Positions 46,896 to 56,049 of a stretch of DNA of 64,000 nt are shown here, in pieces. Numbering within the stretch: position 1 is the stretch's first letter; every line of letters starts with the position of its first letter. This DNA comes from Rhodobacter sp. (GTDB lineage Bacteria; Pseudomonadota; Alphaproteobacteria; Rhodobacterales; Rhodobacteraceae). The position numbers and the translations under genes are program-made. Below the pieces are notes generated by a model. It saw only the letters and a program-made list of their open reading frames with translations. It searched no databases and was not told the origin of the DNA. Where the stretch lies: positions 123,356 through 187,355 of the forward strand of contig PNJK01000001.1 of the NCBI GenBank assembly GCA_013821825.1, written 5' to 3'.

Positions 46896-47846
46896 TCAAT
46901 CAAGTCGGTCGGCAAGCCAGTTGCGCAAGATGAAATGTGCAATTGCGCCGCTACGCGAGGGTTTGATTTCGGGATGCCGACCGGAAAAGGCCGAAACCAG
47001 CTCTTCGCGGGTGACCCAGCGGGCCTGCTCGATCTCTTCCGGATCGATGGTGATGCCGGCGGCCAAGGCTTCGGCCCGCGTCCCGATCATCAAAGATGCG
47101 GGAAACGGCCAGGGCTGGCTGGCCAGATAGCCCACCGGCCCGCAGCGCACCCCGGTTTCTTCGAACACCTCGCGGCGCACCGCGGCCTCGATCGTCTCAC
47201 CAGGCTCCACGAACCCGGCCAGCAGCGAAAACATGCCTTCCGGCCAGCCTGGGCTGCGCCCCAGAAGCACCGAATTGCCGTGCGTCACCAGCATGATGAC
47301 CACCGGGTCCGTGCGCGGAAAGTGCTGCGCGCCGCAGGCCGGGCAAGACCGCTGCCAGCCGCCTTGCGCAATGTCGGACGCGGCGCCACAAGCGGCGCAG
47401 AATCTGTGGCTGCGATGCCATTGCAGCAGCGCCTTTGCCGTCGCCACCAGTTCGGCATCGCGCGGTGTAAGTTGCGTCATGATCCCGCGCAGCTCTGCGA
47501 ACCCGAACCCCTCGCGCAAAGCCGGATGCCGCTGCACCGATGGATCGAAAAACCCGGCCTCCACCGCCTCGGCCCCAGCTTCGGGTGCCCATGCCGAGAT
47601 GTCGGCCGCAAAGCGCGGCACCCCGTCGTCACGCCCCAGGAACACCGAAGTCGAAGCCAGCGCCAACGCCGGATGCCCGGCCGCCAGCCATCCCGGACTG
47701 TTCCCCTCCATCAGGGGTTTGCCCCGCCACACCGGCAGTACGGTCCCGTTGCGCAGCGCCCCCTCCAGAGCCGCCGGGTCCTTGCGCAGACCCGCGGCCC
47801 GCTCCAGGCCGGACCCGCCAAAGGTCACCGTCTCGGCTATCCGCAT
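46896..47846 (-). CDS. nudC: NADH pyrophosphatase NudC
   Basis: A 316-residue Nudix enzyme that splits NAD(H) or removes NAD caps from RNA. A zinc ribbon has CAACG and CPACG pairs. The Nudix box is GFVEPGETIEAAVRREVFEE, followed by TGV. The NudC-specific motif SQPWPFPASLM comes after it. The ATG at 47846 (MRIAETVTFGGSG) has GGGGGGAGTC upstream and gives the usual length; an in-frame extension to 48029 reads as non-coding. Confidence 0.93.
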   Translation of the reverse strand: MRIAETVTFGGSGLERAAGLRKDPAALEGALRNGTVLPVWRGKPLMEGNSPGWLAAGHPALALASTSVFLGRDDGVPRFAADISAWAPEAGAEAVEAGFFDPSVQRHPALREGFGFAELRGIMTQLTPRDAELVATAKALLQWHRSHRFCAACGAASDIAQGGWQRSCPACGAQHFPRTDPVVIMLVTHGNSVLLGRSPGWPEGMFSLLAGFVEPGETIEAAVRREVFEETGVRCGPVGYLASQPWPFPASLMIGTRAEALAAGITIDPEEIEQARWVTREELVSAFSGRHPEIKPSRSGAIAHFILRNWLADRLD

Positions 47847-48143
47847 CTGACTCCCCCCCGTCGGCATCACAGCGGATGCCAGCTTTGCCCGCCTAATTCC
47901 AGTCCTGCTGAACTTTTTATGCCTGTTCGGCGACAATAGCATATCGCCCTCAACTGCAGCCGCTTTACGCAATGACATGAAATAGCAAACCGTGGCTTGA
48001 AATTCTTCAAATCGCCTTATCGTCGTCACAACTTATGCGGTAGGAATTGACCATAACAGTTGGTTAACGTCGCCTGTTTTCTTATGGCTTGCGACCGATC
48101 CTGGCAACATCTGGTCCCGTCGCTGGAAAGGCCCGTCTAGAAA
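47847..48143. other. Intergenic region with no gene seen
   Basis: About 297 bases between divergent nudC and the nucleotidase-like gene, more AT-rich than its surroundings. It contains a small dyad TTGAA-ATTC-TTCAA (47997-48010). No RNA gene or convincing frame was recognised, so it probably holds the two divergent promoters. Confidence 0.6.
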
Positions 48144-50093
48144 GTGTCACTTCGCTCCGGCGCCCAACAATTCTCCCCTGTTCCCTCAGCGCTTCCAACA
48201 GAGCTTGCAACCACGGGTAGCGGCGTTCCACCGCCCAACCCAGCCCCGGAAATCTCGCTCCGCCTTATTGCGACAAGCGACCTCCACGCTTGCCTGCTGC
48301 CCTATGACTATTGTGCCAACAGGGCCGTTGCCGGTCGCGGCCTTAGCGAGATCTCGCGCCAGATTGCATTGGCCCGCGCCGAGATGCCAAACAGCCTTCT
48401 CTTTGACAATGGAGATTTCCTGCAAGGCAATCCGCTTGCCGATTATGTGGCGAGCGCCCGGCGCCGCCGCCGGGCGCATCCGGTTATCACGGCTTTCAAT
48501 ACGCTCGGCTATGACGCTGTGACGCTGGGGAACCATGAATTCAACTATGGCCTCAAATTCCTGACTACTGCGCTTTCACAGGCGCGTTTCCCGGTCATCT
48601 CGGCCAATATTGCGACCCGGCTTGGAAAGACCCCCTCCCGCGACAAGACTTTCGTCCCGCCCTTTGTCATCCTCCGGCGCGAGGTGAAGGACGGCAATGG
48701 TCGCAGCCATACCCTGCGCATTGGCGTGATCGGCTTCGCCCCGCCCCAGATCGAGGTATGGGACCGTGACACCCTTGAAGGCCAGATCCGCATGCGCGAC
48801 ATCATCGCTGCGGCAAAGGCCTGGCTTCCAAGACTGCGCGCCCGAGGGGCGGATGTGATCGTGGCGCTGGCCCATTCCGGCATCGGCCCGGTCGAGGCCG
48901 AGGACGGCATGGAAAACGCGGCAACCGCGCTTGCCGCCCTCCCCGAGGTGGATGCCGTGATCGCCGGCCATTGCCACCTGGCCTTTCCCGGCCCCGGCAT
49001 CGCGGCTGGCCCCGGCATCGATCCCGTGATGGGCCTTCTGGCCGGCAAGCCCGCCGTGATGCCGGGCCATTCCGGCAGTCACATCGGGATCATCGACCTG
49101 CGGATGGTGCTGGCGGAAACCGGCACCCGGCGCTGGACCGTCACTGCCGGCGCGGCGCGGCTTGGCGTCCGGGCCAGCGACCGCGCGCATTCGACGAAAA
49201 CCCTGCGCCATGCCATTGCGCCGGATCACCGCGCCGCCCTTGCCTGGTCCCGCCGGATCCTTGGCGAAACCCGGGTGCCGCTGACGACCCATTTCGCGAC
49301 CTCGGCCCCAAGCGCCGCCATAAGCCTGATCGCCGAGGCCAAAACCGATTACGTGCGCAATGTGCTGGCGGGCTCCTCCTGGGCCGACCTGCCGATGCTG
49401 GCCACTGCGGCACCGTTCCGGGCCGGGGGCCGGGGCGGGCCGCAGAACTTCACCGATATCCCGGTCGGAGCCGTGCGGATGCGCAACCTGTCGGATCTCT
49501 ATCGTTTCCCGAACATGCTGGTTACAGTTGCGCTCAGCGGGGCCGAGGTTGCCGACTGGTTGGAACAGTCCGCCGCGCTGTTTCGCCAGATCAGCCCGGG
49601 TCAGACGGATGCCCTGTTGCACGACACGGCAGTACCCTCGTTCAGTTTCGATGCCATTCCGGGCCTTTCCTATGCCATCGACCTCAGCCAGCCGGCGCGG
49701 TTCTGCCCCCTTGGCCGGCTGGTGAACCCCAAAGCGCAGAGGATTGTCGGGCTCAGCCTGGCTGGGCGGCCGGTCGACCCGGATCAGACCCTGCTTCTGA
49801 TCACCAACAACCACCGCGCCGCGCGCGTTGCCCGCATGGACAAGGCAGCCCCCCTTACGGTGCTGGCCGATGGTGCCCGCAGCCAGACGGTTCTGGCCGA
49901 CTACATCCGCAAGAAAGCGATTGTCGGTGCGCCGCCGCAACGCAACTGGCACTTCCTGCCGATGCCCGGCACGACCGTCCGCATCGCTGCAGGCAGCGGA
50001 GCGGCCAACCATCTGGCCGACATCGCCCATCTGCGCCCCGACCTGATCAGCCAGGACGCCGAAGGGTTCACCCACTTTCGGCTGCACCTCTGA
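48144..50093 (+). CDS. 2',3'-cyclic nucleotide phosphodiesterase / 5'-nucleotidase family protein
   Basis: A 649-residue UshA/CpdB-type metallophosphatase. N-terminal metallophosphoesterase motifs: LIATSDLHACLLPYDY (DxH), FDNGDFLQG (GD), TLGNHEFNYG (GNHE), IVALAHSGIG and IAGHCHLAFPG (GHxH). The C-terminal 5'-nucleotidase domain has DLYRFPNMLVTVALSG and TDALLHDTAVPSFSFDAIPGL. It would release phosphate from nucleotides. The start is GTG 48144; an in-frame TAG at 48138 blocks extension. No signal peptide is seen, which is unusual for this periplasmic family. Confidence 0.85.
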   Translation: MSLRSGAQQFSPVPSALPTELATTGSGVPPPNPAPEISLRLIATSDLHACLLPYDYCANRAVAGRGLSEISRQIALARAEMPNSLLFDNGDFLQGNPLADYVASARRRRRAHPVITAFNTLGYDAVTLGNHEFNYGLKFLTTALSQARFPVISANIATRLGKTPSRDKTFVPPFVILRREVKDGNGRSHTLRIGVIGFAPPQIEVWDRDTLEGQIRMRDIIAAAKAWLPRLRARGADVIVALAHSGIGPVEAEDGMENAATALAALPEVDAVIAGHCHLAFPGPGIAAGPGIDPVMGLLAGKPAVMPGHSGSHIGIIDLRMVLAETGTRRWTVTAGAARLGVRASDRAHSTKTLRHAIAPDHRAALAWSRRILGETRVPLTTHFATSAPSAAISLIAEAKTDYVRNVLAGSSWADLPMLATAAPFRAGGRGGPQNFTDIPVGAVRMRNLSDLYRFPNMLVTVALSGAEVADWLEQSAALFRQISPGQTDALLHDTAVPSFSFDAIPGLSYAIDLSQPARFCPLGRLVNPKAQRIVGLSLAGRPVDPDQTLLLITNNHRAARVARMDKAAPLTVLADGARSQTVLADYIRKKAIVGAPPQRNWHFLPMPGTTVRIAAGSGAANHLADIAHLRPDLISQDAEGFTHFRLHL

Positions 50094-50126
50094 TCAGCTA
50101 TAGCCCCGTCACCAGCGGAGGTTCCG

Positions 50127-50753
50127 ATGTACGACGCCATATTCTTCGATCTCGACGGCACGCTGATCGACACGGAAAGCATCGCGCTTGCAACGGGCCT
50201 GGCCGCCTTCGCCGCCCATGGTCACGAGGTGGACGAGGCATTCATGCACGGCCTTGTTGGCAAGGATGAACCGACGGCGGGCCGCTTGATCCGCGCCGCG
50301 TTGCCCCATGCCGACCTTGAGGCAGTGGGTCGCCACTGGCGCGAGGGCTTTGCCGCCGGGGTCGACCGCGGGCTGAACCTCAAGCCCGGAGCGACCGAAC
50401 TTCTGGCCGCCGCACGCCAGCCGCTTGCCATCGTCACCTCGACCGGGCGGGCCGGCGCGCATCGCAAGCTGGCCATTGCCGGGATCGCGGACGCCTTCAC
50501 CCATGTCGTGACACTGGATGACGTTAGCGCCGCGAAGCCTGCGCCGGACCCCTACCTGCTGGCCGCCTCGCTGTTCGGTTTCGCACCTGAACGGTGCCTC
50601 GTGTTCGAAGACAGCGAAACCGGGGCCGAGGCCGCGCATCGCGCCGGCTGCGTCGTGGTGCAGGTCCCCGATGTGGTGCCAAGCAAGGGACGCTGGGCGC
50701 ATCACCTTGCACCAGATCTGATGACCGGGGCGCGCATGGCGGGGCTGATCTGA
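50127..50753 (+). CDS. HAD-IA family phosphatase
   Basis: A 208-residue phosphatase-like protein: motif I FFDLDGTLIDTES, motif II AIVTSTGRAG, motif III lysine in SAAKPAPDPYLLAA, and motif IV VFEDSETGAEAAHRAG. This fits sugar-phosphate or phosphoglycolate phosphatases. AGGAGG-like GCGGAGG lies a few bases before the ATG. It follows the nucleotidase by 33 bases, so the two may be one unit. Confidence 0.87.
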   Translation: MYDAIFFDLDGTLIDTESIALATGLAAFAAHGHEVDEAFMHGLVGKDEPTAGRLIRAALPHADLEAVGRHWREGFAAGVDRGLNLKPGATELLAAARQPLAIVTSTGRAGAHRKLAIAGIADAFTHVVTLDDVSAAKPAPDPYLLAASLFGFAPERCLVFEDSETGAEAAHRAGCVVVQVPDVVPSKGRWAHHLAPDLMTGARMAGLI

Positions 50754-50861
50754 CCCGGCAGGGGGCTGACCAATCGTTAACATTCCCGGAACGGGCATTT
50801 CAGCCAGTTGGACCCACGACGAACCAGATCGCGTCCCAACCCCCGGGCACCCCGCCCTGCT

Positions 50862-52229
50862 TTAGCAAACCACCACCTGCGCCGGATCGAACAGAAACGG
50901 TGCCGCTATCCCGCAAGTATCGGCCAGCGGCAGCAGAGTGTCCGGCACCTCCATCCCGATCACCTCCCGCATGAAATGCGCCCGTGCCTCGCATCGCCGG
51001 GCGACATTCGGAAACTCGCGGGTCAAGGCTGCCCGAAGACCCGCATCGGCGATGACATACCCGTCTTCCATCCGCGTCGACCCATAGACCGGGTGGCCCG
51101 GTATCACATCCATCTGCATCGCCATCCCGCTTGCCAGCGGATCGGTCGACCCCTCGCGGATCGGAGAGGAGACCCATTCGTCCAACCCGATCAGGTGGCC
51201 GGGGTTCAGCGTCACTCCGAACCTGTCCTTCGGCAGCGCTGCCATCATGTGCCGCCAGACATAGCCGCCCGACACACCCGGCCGCATCATCGAGCACCAT
51301 TCCGACATGGCGGTCACGTAGGGTTCGACGAAGGCCTCCACATAGTCACGGGCTGCAAGCGGCAGATCAGCGGCCGACCGGGCCAGCCACCCGGCCCGGC
51401 AGATGTTCGCGCCCCAGTGGCATACGTTGAAGCTCGCGGGCAGGCCCGGCTGCAGATGCTGCCCCGACGGGCCGCACAGTCCCGGAGCAATTCCGACGGC
51501 AAAGGTCGAATGGCAACCCAGCGGCAGCCCCCCCACCCGCGCGGCCTCAAACGCCTGGAAATCCGTCATCCCCTCGCGCAGGGCAAAGAGCATCCGCTTC
51601 AACGCAGCCGCCGCCATGTGGTTGGCGAACTCCAGCCGCGCAATCTCGGCCGCGTCCACCCGGGCGCGCAGGCCATGGGCGGGGTGCATCATCTGGTCGG
51701 TGGCGTTTTCCACCCGTGCAGCCAGTTTGCGCAGCGGATCGGCCAGGAATGCAGGGATCTCCAGCGCGGTCGAAGGATCATCCATCTCATCCGCGCCGAA
51801 CCACTTCCAGCCGATCGCCCCCACCCGGTCATCCAGCGCCAGCATGTCGGCCAGCCATTCGATCAGACGCCGCCCGCCGCGTGGCTGTGAGGGGAGAGAA
51901 AGGCTGGAGCAATGACCCACCCTGACCACCCCGGCCTGCACCAGAGGCGAGACCGACGTGTAGGCCAGGCACTCATTTCCAGCAAGAAGCAGGGCATCGC
52001 CTGGCGTCACCACCAGAACCGCCTCTTCGAAACGGGGGTCAAAGCCAGTCAGCCAATGCAGGTTGGCCGCGTGTTCACGGTCGCCATAGACCACGATCAC
52101 GTCGAACTCTCGCGCCACCGCAGCACTTCTCAAGGCCCGCAACCGGGCCTCGCATTCCAGAAGACCCAAAGCTGGTGGCAGGTCCGGAGTACCGTGGTCC
52201 GGCCAGTCGATACGGATGAGTCGTGACAT
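50862..52229 (-). CDS. M24-fold (Xaa-Pro peptidase-like) protein
   Basis: A 455-residue protein with a creatinase/prolidase layout. An N-terminal domain (REFDVIVVYGDREHAANLHW) is followed by the M24 pita-bread domain, with ARLEFANHMAAAALKRML, HWGANICRAGWLARS, TLNPGHLIGLDEWVSS and MQMDVIPGHPV. The His of the GH motif is kept, but the usual two Asp ligands (VDxG, YxSD) are not obvious, so activity is uncertain. The start is ATG 52229 (MSRLIRIDWPD). The frame is unbroken. Confidence 0.72.
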   Translation of the reverse strand: MSRLIRIDWPDHGTPDLPPALGLLECEARLRALRSAAVAREFDVIVVYGDREHAANLHWLTGFDPRFEEAVLVVTPGDALLLAGNECLAYTSVSPLVQAGVVRVGHCSSLSLPSQPRGGRRLIEWLADMLALDDRVGAIGWKWFGADEMDDPSTALEIPAFLADPLRKLAARVENATDQMMHPAHGLRARVDAAEIARLEFANHMAAAALKRMLFALREGMTDFQAFEAARVGGLPLGCHSTFAVGIAPGLCGPSGQHLQPGLPASFNVCHWGANICRAGWLARSAADLPLAARDYVEAFVEPYVTAMSEWCSMMRPGVSGGYVWRHMMAALPKDRFGVTLNPGHLIGLDEWVSSPIREGSTDPLASGMAMQMDVIPGHPVYGSTRMEDGYVIADAGLRAALTREFPNVARRCEARAHFMREVIGMEVPDTLLPLADTCGIAAPFLFDPAQVVVC

Positions 52230-52254
52230 GGCGGCCCCCCTTCCAGGGCGAACC

Positions 52255-53080
52255 CTAATCCACCAGAGCCGGCCAGACTACGGCATTCCTGCGCCGGAAC
52301 GCACCCAGATGCCTGATCTCGCGCAGACCGAATGCCTCTGGCCGCGGGACAAGCCGGCGTTTCATCGCCTCGGGGTGGAAAGCCACCATCCGCCAGACAG
52401 CATCGGGCGGCACCCGGACCTCATCTCACACGGCGACGAATCGCATCTCGGCGGCTCTCAGGCTTGTGTCGGGTGCTTGCAGGCTGCTGCCGACATCGGA
52501 CAAATGAAAGCCATTGGTCAGGCTCCAGCGCCGCCAGTCCGCACAGACACCAAGCGGCAGACCCGCCCCAAATCCAAGCAGACGGCCGGGCGCGAAGCCG
52601 AGTCGGCGAGAAAGATCGGGCACCGGACCCTGCCAGAACGCCCGCGCCTTCATCCGAAAACCGAAAGGATGATCCGTTACATGGATCAACCCTGATCCCA
52701 CCGTCGCTATCCGCTCGCCCCCTGCCATGGCGGGACGGAAAGCTAGCCATAGCCCGCCAATCGAATGCCCGATCACCCAGCGGGGTGTGCCCGGCACCAG
52801 ATCGGCCAGCGCGGTCAACGCTGTCGCCTGGTCGCGCAGGCCCCAGTCGATCATGGCGGAGCGCGAGCGGCGGACCGGCCCGCGCAACGAGGCACCGAAA
52901 TCGCGTTAGTCATAGGACAGGGCAGCGCGATCCCGCACGACCGCCAGCCAATCTGCGAACTCCCGTCAGAGCCCGGCCGGAGCCCCCACTGCCGGACGCA
53001 CGACCACTGCCGCCCACGCCCGGCCCTTTGGCAGCGTCAACCGCCCGGCAAGGGTTGCGCCCGCTGCACGGATGGGAACC
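52255..53080 (-). pseudogene. Alpha/beta hydrolase killed by in-frame stops
   Basis: One frame on the minus strand reads as a complete hydrolase: AGATLAGRLTLPKGRAWAAV, PAGL (TGA at 52966-52968) REFADWLAVVRDRAALSYD (TAA at 52906-52908) RDFGASLRGP. Next come VIGHSIGGLWLAF (nucleophile GHSIGG), RFVAV (TGA at 52426-52428), and finally DAVWRMVAFHPEAMKRRL to VWPALVD with TAG at 52255. There are three nonsense codons but no frameshift, so the decay looks fairly recent. It is divergent from a dead tetR gene. Confidence 0.82.
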
Positions 53081-53134
53081 GCACCCGTGTCCCCATCGCT
53101 TGTATTCCCACCATCGACGCGCCCCCGCAGACTT

Positions 53135-53173
53135 GACCGATTGGTCTATTCGCACGAACCAGACCGATCGGTC
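53135..53173. promoter_or_regulatory. Pair of TetR-type operators
   Basis: GACCGATTGGTC (53135-53146, one mismatch) and GACCGATCGGTC (53162-53173, perfect) are two 12-base dyads 27 bases apart. They lie in the gap between the dead hydrolase (-) and dead tetR (+), where a TetR operator is expected. They are better kept than the genes they served. Confidence 0.6.
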
Positions 53174-53204
53174 CAATCTTCCCGTCCTGCCCGCGACCAG
53201 ATAG

Positions 53205-53528
53205 GTTCGGCTGCTGCCGGACAATCCTTCCACCCGTGACCGGCTGGTCACCGTTGCCGCAGCGCTTTTCCGCTGCAAGGGCTACCATGCGACGGGCCTG
53301 GCCGCAGTGCTGGCGGCGGCGACGGATCCGAAGGGGTCGCTCTATCACTATTTCCCGGCGGGGAAGGCGGGCCTTGCCATCAGGCCGGGTCTTTCCCATG
53401 CGGACGCACGGGCCCGGGCCGAAACCCTGCTGATCGTGGTCGAGGGCGCCCGGACTCCAGCCCGCGCGCGGCGCAGCCTGGAAGACCTGCAGACTCTGTC
53501 GGGACGTCTCTTTCCCGCACTGGTCTGA
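53205..53528 (+). pseudogene. TetR-family regulator, truncated
   Basis: The helix-turn-helix is clear: RDRLVTVAAALFRCKGYHAT, GLAAVLAAA, then KGSLYHYFPAGKAGLA. The ligand domain is only about 50 residues (ALSHAD-like stretch, RRSLEDLQTLSGRLFPALV, TGA at 53526), less than half the normal length, so an internal deletion is inferred. No ATG, GTG or TTG exists between the upstream in-frame TAG (53202) and the domain. The gene is therefore probably dead. Confidence 0.75.
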
Positions 53529-53535
53529 CCCGGTC

Positions 53536-53564
53536 TTGCGGCGCCCTCCCGCTTCGCCTATATC
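53536..53564 (+). promoter_or_regulatory. ffs promoter
   Basis: TTGCGG, a 17-base spacer, then TATATC, ending seven bases before the predicted RNA start at 53571. This is a good sigma-70-type spacing, expected for a strong constitutive RNA gene. Confidence 0.65.
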
Positions 53565-53570
53565 AACCGG

Positions 53571-53667
53571 CGAGAGGTTGGCGCGGGCGAGCGCCTCGCC
53601 AACCCGGTCAGGTCCGGAAGGAAGCAGCCGTAACGAGCCCCGCTTGGGTCGTTGTCCAGCCTCTCAC
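53571..53667 (+). ncRNA. ffs: Signal recognition particle RNA (4.5S)
   Basis: About 97 bases holding the universal SRP core GTCAGGTCCGGAAGGAAGCA (53607-53626). The ends pair: GAGAGG at 53572 with CCTCTC at 53660-53665. The apical loop and the asymmetric internal loop (GGAAGGAAGCAGCC) match the bacterial short form. The RNA joins Ffh to target nascent membrane proteins. A promoter lies directly upstream. Confidence 0.95.
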
Positions 53668-53692
53668 CCTCTCCAATCCTTCAGGCCCAGCG

Positions 53693-54256
53693 ATGCCCGG
53701 AACCGACCCGCAGCGTGTGTTCCGAAAACTGGCGATGGCGAACCGGCTGGCCAATGCCCGGCTGCACCGCATCTGTGCCTTGCTGCCGGTGGCGGAGATG
53801 ACCGCACCGCGCCCAGCCTTCTTCGGCTCGATCCAGGCCACGTTGAATCATATCTTGCTGGTGGATCGGTTCTATCTGACGGCGCTTGAGGGCGGGCGGC
53901 TGAACAAGGCGGCGCTTGAAGAAGCGCGGCATTGCCCCGATCTGGCAACCCTTGCCCTTTGGCAGGCGGCGTCGGACATGCGTCTTCTGGCGCATGTCGA
54001 AGAGCTGACAGAGGCGGCGCTTTGCGAGAGCGTGGCAGTTGACCGGGGCGAGCGGGTCCAGCATGACCGGCGTGATGACCTCTTGTCGCATGTGTTCCAG
54101 CACCAGACGCACCATCGCGGTCAGATACATGGAATGCTGTCAGCGACCTCGGTTCCCCCGCCACAGCTTGACGAGTTCATCGTTGGCGACGATGCCGCGG
54201 CGAGGGCCGAAGATGTGGCAATCCTTGGGTGGTCGGAAGACCGGCTGATGCGTTAG
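53693..54256 (+). CDS. DinB-family protein
   Basis: A 187-residue four-helix-bundle protein. N-terminal LANARLHRICALLPV, then FFGSIQATLNHILLVDRFYL with the first metal His, and HVFQHQTHHRGQIHGML with the later His pair. DinB/YfiT-type proteins bind metal and often act as thiol-dependent transferases; the specific reaction is unknown. It lies between ffs and dnaX. Confidence 0.87.
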   Translation: MPGTDPQRVFRKLAMANRLANARLHRICALLPVAEMTAPRPAFFGSIQATLNHILLVDRFYLTALEGGRLNKAALEEARHCPDLATLALWQAASDMRLLAHVEELTEAALCESVAVDRGERVQHDRRDDLLSHVFQHQTHHRGQIHGMLSATSVPPPQLDEFIVGDDAAARAEDVAILGWSEDRLMR

Positions 54257-54294
54257 CTTGCCCCTGCCGCCCAGCCCCGGCTAAGGTACCCCTC

Positions 54295-56049
54295 ATGACT
54301 GAAACGACTCCGGCCTATCAGGTCCTCGCCCGCAAGTATCGCCCGCAAACCTTTGCCGATCTGATCGGGCAAGAGGCGATGGTGCGCACGCTGAAGAACG
54401 CCTTCGCGGCGGATCGGATCGCGCATGCTTTCGTGATGACCGGGGTGCGCGGGGTGGGCAAGACCACCACGGCGCGAATCATTGCCAAGGGGCTGAACTG
54501 CGTCGGGCAGGACGGGACGGGTGGACCGACGACTGACCCCTGCGGGCTGTGCGAGCCGTGCCGGGCGATTGCCGAAGGCCGCCATGTCGACGTGCTGGAA
54601 ATGGACGCAGCCAGCCGGACCGGGGTGGGCGACATCCGGGAAATCATTGATTCCGTTCACTATCGGGCGGCATCGGCCCGGTTCAAGGTCTATATCATCG
54701 ACGAAGTACACATGCTGTCGACCGCGGCCTTCAACGCCCTTCTGAAGACACTGGAAGAACCCCCGGCGCATGTGAAGTTCATCTTTGCGACGACCGAGAT
54801 CCGCAAGGTTCCGGTGACGGTCCTGTCGCGATGCCAGCGGTTCGACCTGAAGCGGATCGAGCCCGAAGTGATGATGGCGCACTTGGCAAAAGTGGCCGGG
54901 CTTGAGGGCGCGAAGCTGGCGCCCGATGCCCTGGCGCTGATCACCCGTGCGGCCGAAGGGTCGGTCCGCGACGCGATGAGCCTGATGGATCAGGCCATTG
55001 CCCATGGCGCGGGCGAAACGACGGCGGATCAGGTTCGCGCGATGCTGGGCCTTGCCGACCGGGGCCGGACGCTGGACCTGTTCGACCTGATCATGACCGG
55101 CGATGCCGCCTCGGCGCTTGCGGAACTGTCGGCACAATATGCGGATGGGGCCGATCCGATGGCCGTCCTGCGCGATCTGGCCGAGATCACGCACTGGATC
55201 TCTGTCATCAAGATCAACCCGGCAGCGGCGGAAGACCCGACCACCCCGCCAGATGAGCAGACAAGAGGCGTCGACATGGCTGCCCGCCTGCCGATGCGGG
55301 CGCTGACCCGAATGTGGCAGATGCTGCTGAAGGCCGTCGAAGAGGTCGCCCTGGCACCGAACGCGATGATGGCGGCGGAAATGGCGATGATCCGGCTGAC
55401 CCATGTCGCCGACCTTCCCGACCCCGAAACGCTGGTGCGCAAGCTGTCCGACACGCCGCGCCCGCCTGCGGGCCCCGGTGGCGGCATCCAGGGCGGCGCC
55501 CCTGCGGGTGGCGGCGCCGTTCATTCCGCGGTCCGTGCTCCGTCGGCACCGATGCGGGGCCCGGCGATGACGGCCACCGCCCCGGCATTGGCCGAAGGAC
55601 AGCTTCAGGTCTATGCAACCTTCGATTCGGTCGTGGAGCTGATCCGCGCCAAGCGGGACATGGTGCTGCTGCACGAGGTGGAAAGCGACCTTCGCCTGGC
55701 CCGTTATTCGCCCGGACGGATCGAGTTCGAGCCCGCGCCGGGGGCGAAGGCTGACCTTGCGGCCCGGTTGGGCCAGCGCCTGCAAGGCTGGACGGGCGCG
55801 CGCTGGGGGGTTTCCGTCGTATCGTCTGGCGGCGCGCCTTCCATCACCGATGCGCGCAGGGCCGAACTGGCCGAAGTGCGCGCCGAAGCGGCAGAGAACC
55901 CGCTGGTGCAGGCGATCCTGTCAAGCTTTCCGGGCGCCAGGATCACCGAAGTCCGCAGCCCCGAATCCCTGATATCCCAGGCCGCCGAGGCCGCGTTGCC
56001 GACCGCCGACCCGGAGGTCGACGACGACTGGAACCCGTTCGAGGAATGA
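54295..56049 (+). CDS. dnaX: DNA polymerase III subunit gamma/tau
   Basis: A 584-residue clamp-loader ATPase. N-terminal VLARKYRPQTFADLIGQEAMV, Walker A GVRGVGKTT, zinc cysteines (CGLCEPC), Walker B region YIIDEVHMLS and sensor FATTEIRKVP. A Gly/Ala/Pro-rich hinge (~400-440) leads to the tau C-terminal region that binds polymerase and helicase. The ATG at 54295 gives MTETTPAYQVLARKYRPQ. No obvious A-rich slippery site for a short gamma form was seen. Confidence 0.95.
   Translation: MTETTPAYQVLARKYRPQTFADLIGQEAMVRTLKNAFAADRIAHAFVMTGVRGVGKTTTARIIAKGLNCVGQDGTGGPTTDPCGLCEPCRAIAEGRHVDVLEMDAASRTGVGDIREIIDSVHYRAASARFKVYIIDEVHMLSTAAFNALLKTLEEPPAHVKFIFATTEIRKVPVTVLSRCQRFDLKRIEPEVMMAHLAKVAGLEGAKLAPDALALITRAAEGSVRDAMSLMDQAIAHGAGETTADQVRAMLGLADRGRTLDLFDLIMTGDAASALAELSAQYADGADPMAVLRDLAEITHWISVIKINPAAAEDPTTPPDEQTRGVDMAARLPMRALTRMWQMLLKAVEEVALAPNAMMAAEMAMIRLTHVADLPDPETLVRKLSDTPRPPAGPGGGIQGGAPAGGGAVHSAVRAPSAPMRGPAMTATAPALAEGQLQVYATFDSVVELIRAKRDMVLLHEVESDLRLARYSPGRIEFEPAPGAKADLAARLGQRLQGWTGARWGVSVVSSGGAPSITDARRAELAEVRAEAAENPLVQAILSSFPGARITEVRSPESLISQAAEAALPTADPEVDDDWNPFEE

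Noticed and set aside
52255..53080. Selenocysteine or stop readthrough in the hydrolase
   Set aside because: The interrupting codons include TAA as well as TGA, and they are not at a catalytic Cys position.
54295..56049. A dnaX frameshift signal for a short gamma subunit
   Set aside because: No A AAA AAG-type slippery sequence was found in the hinge region.
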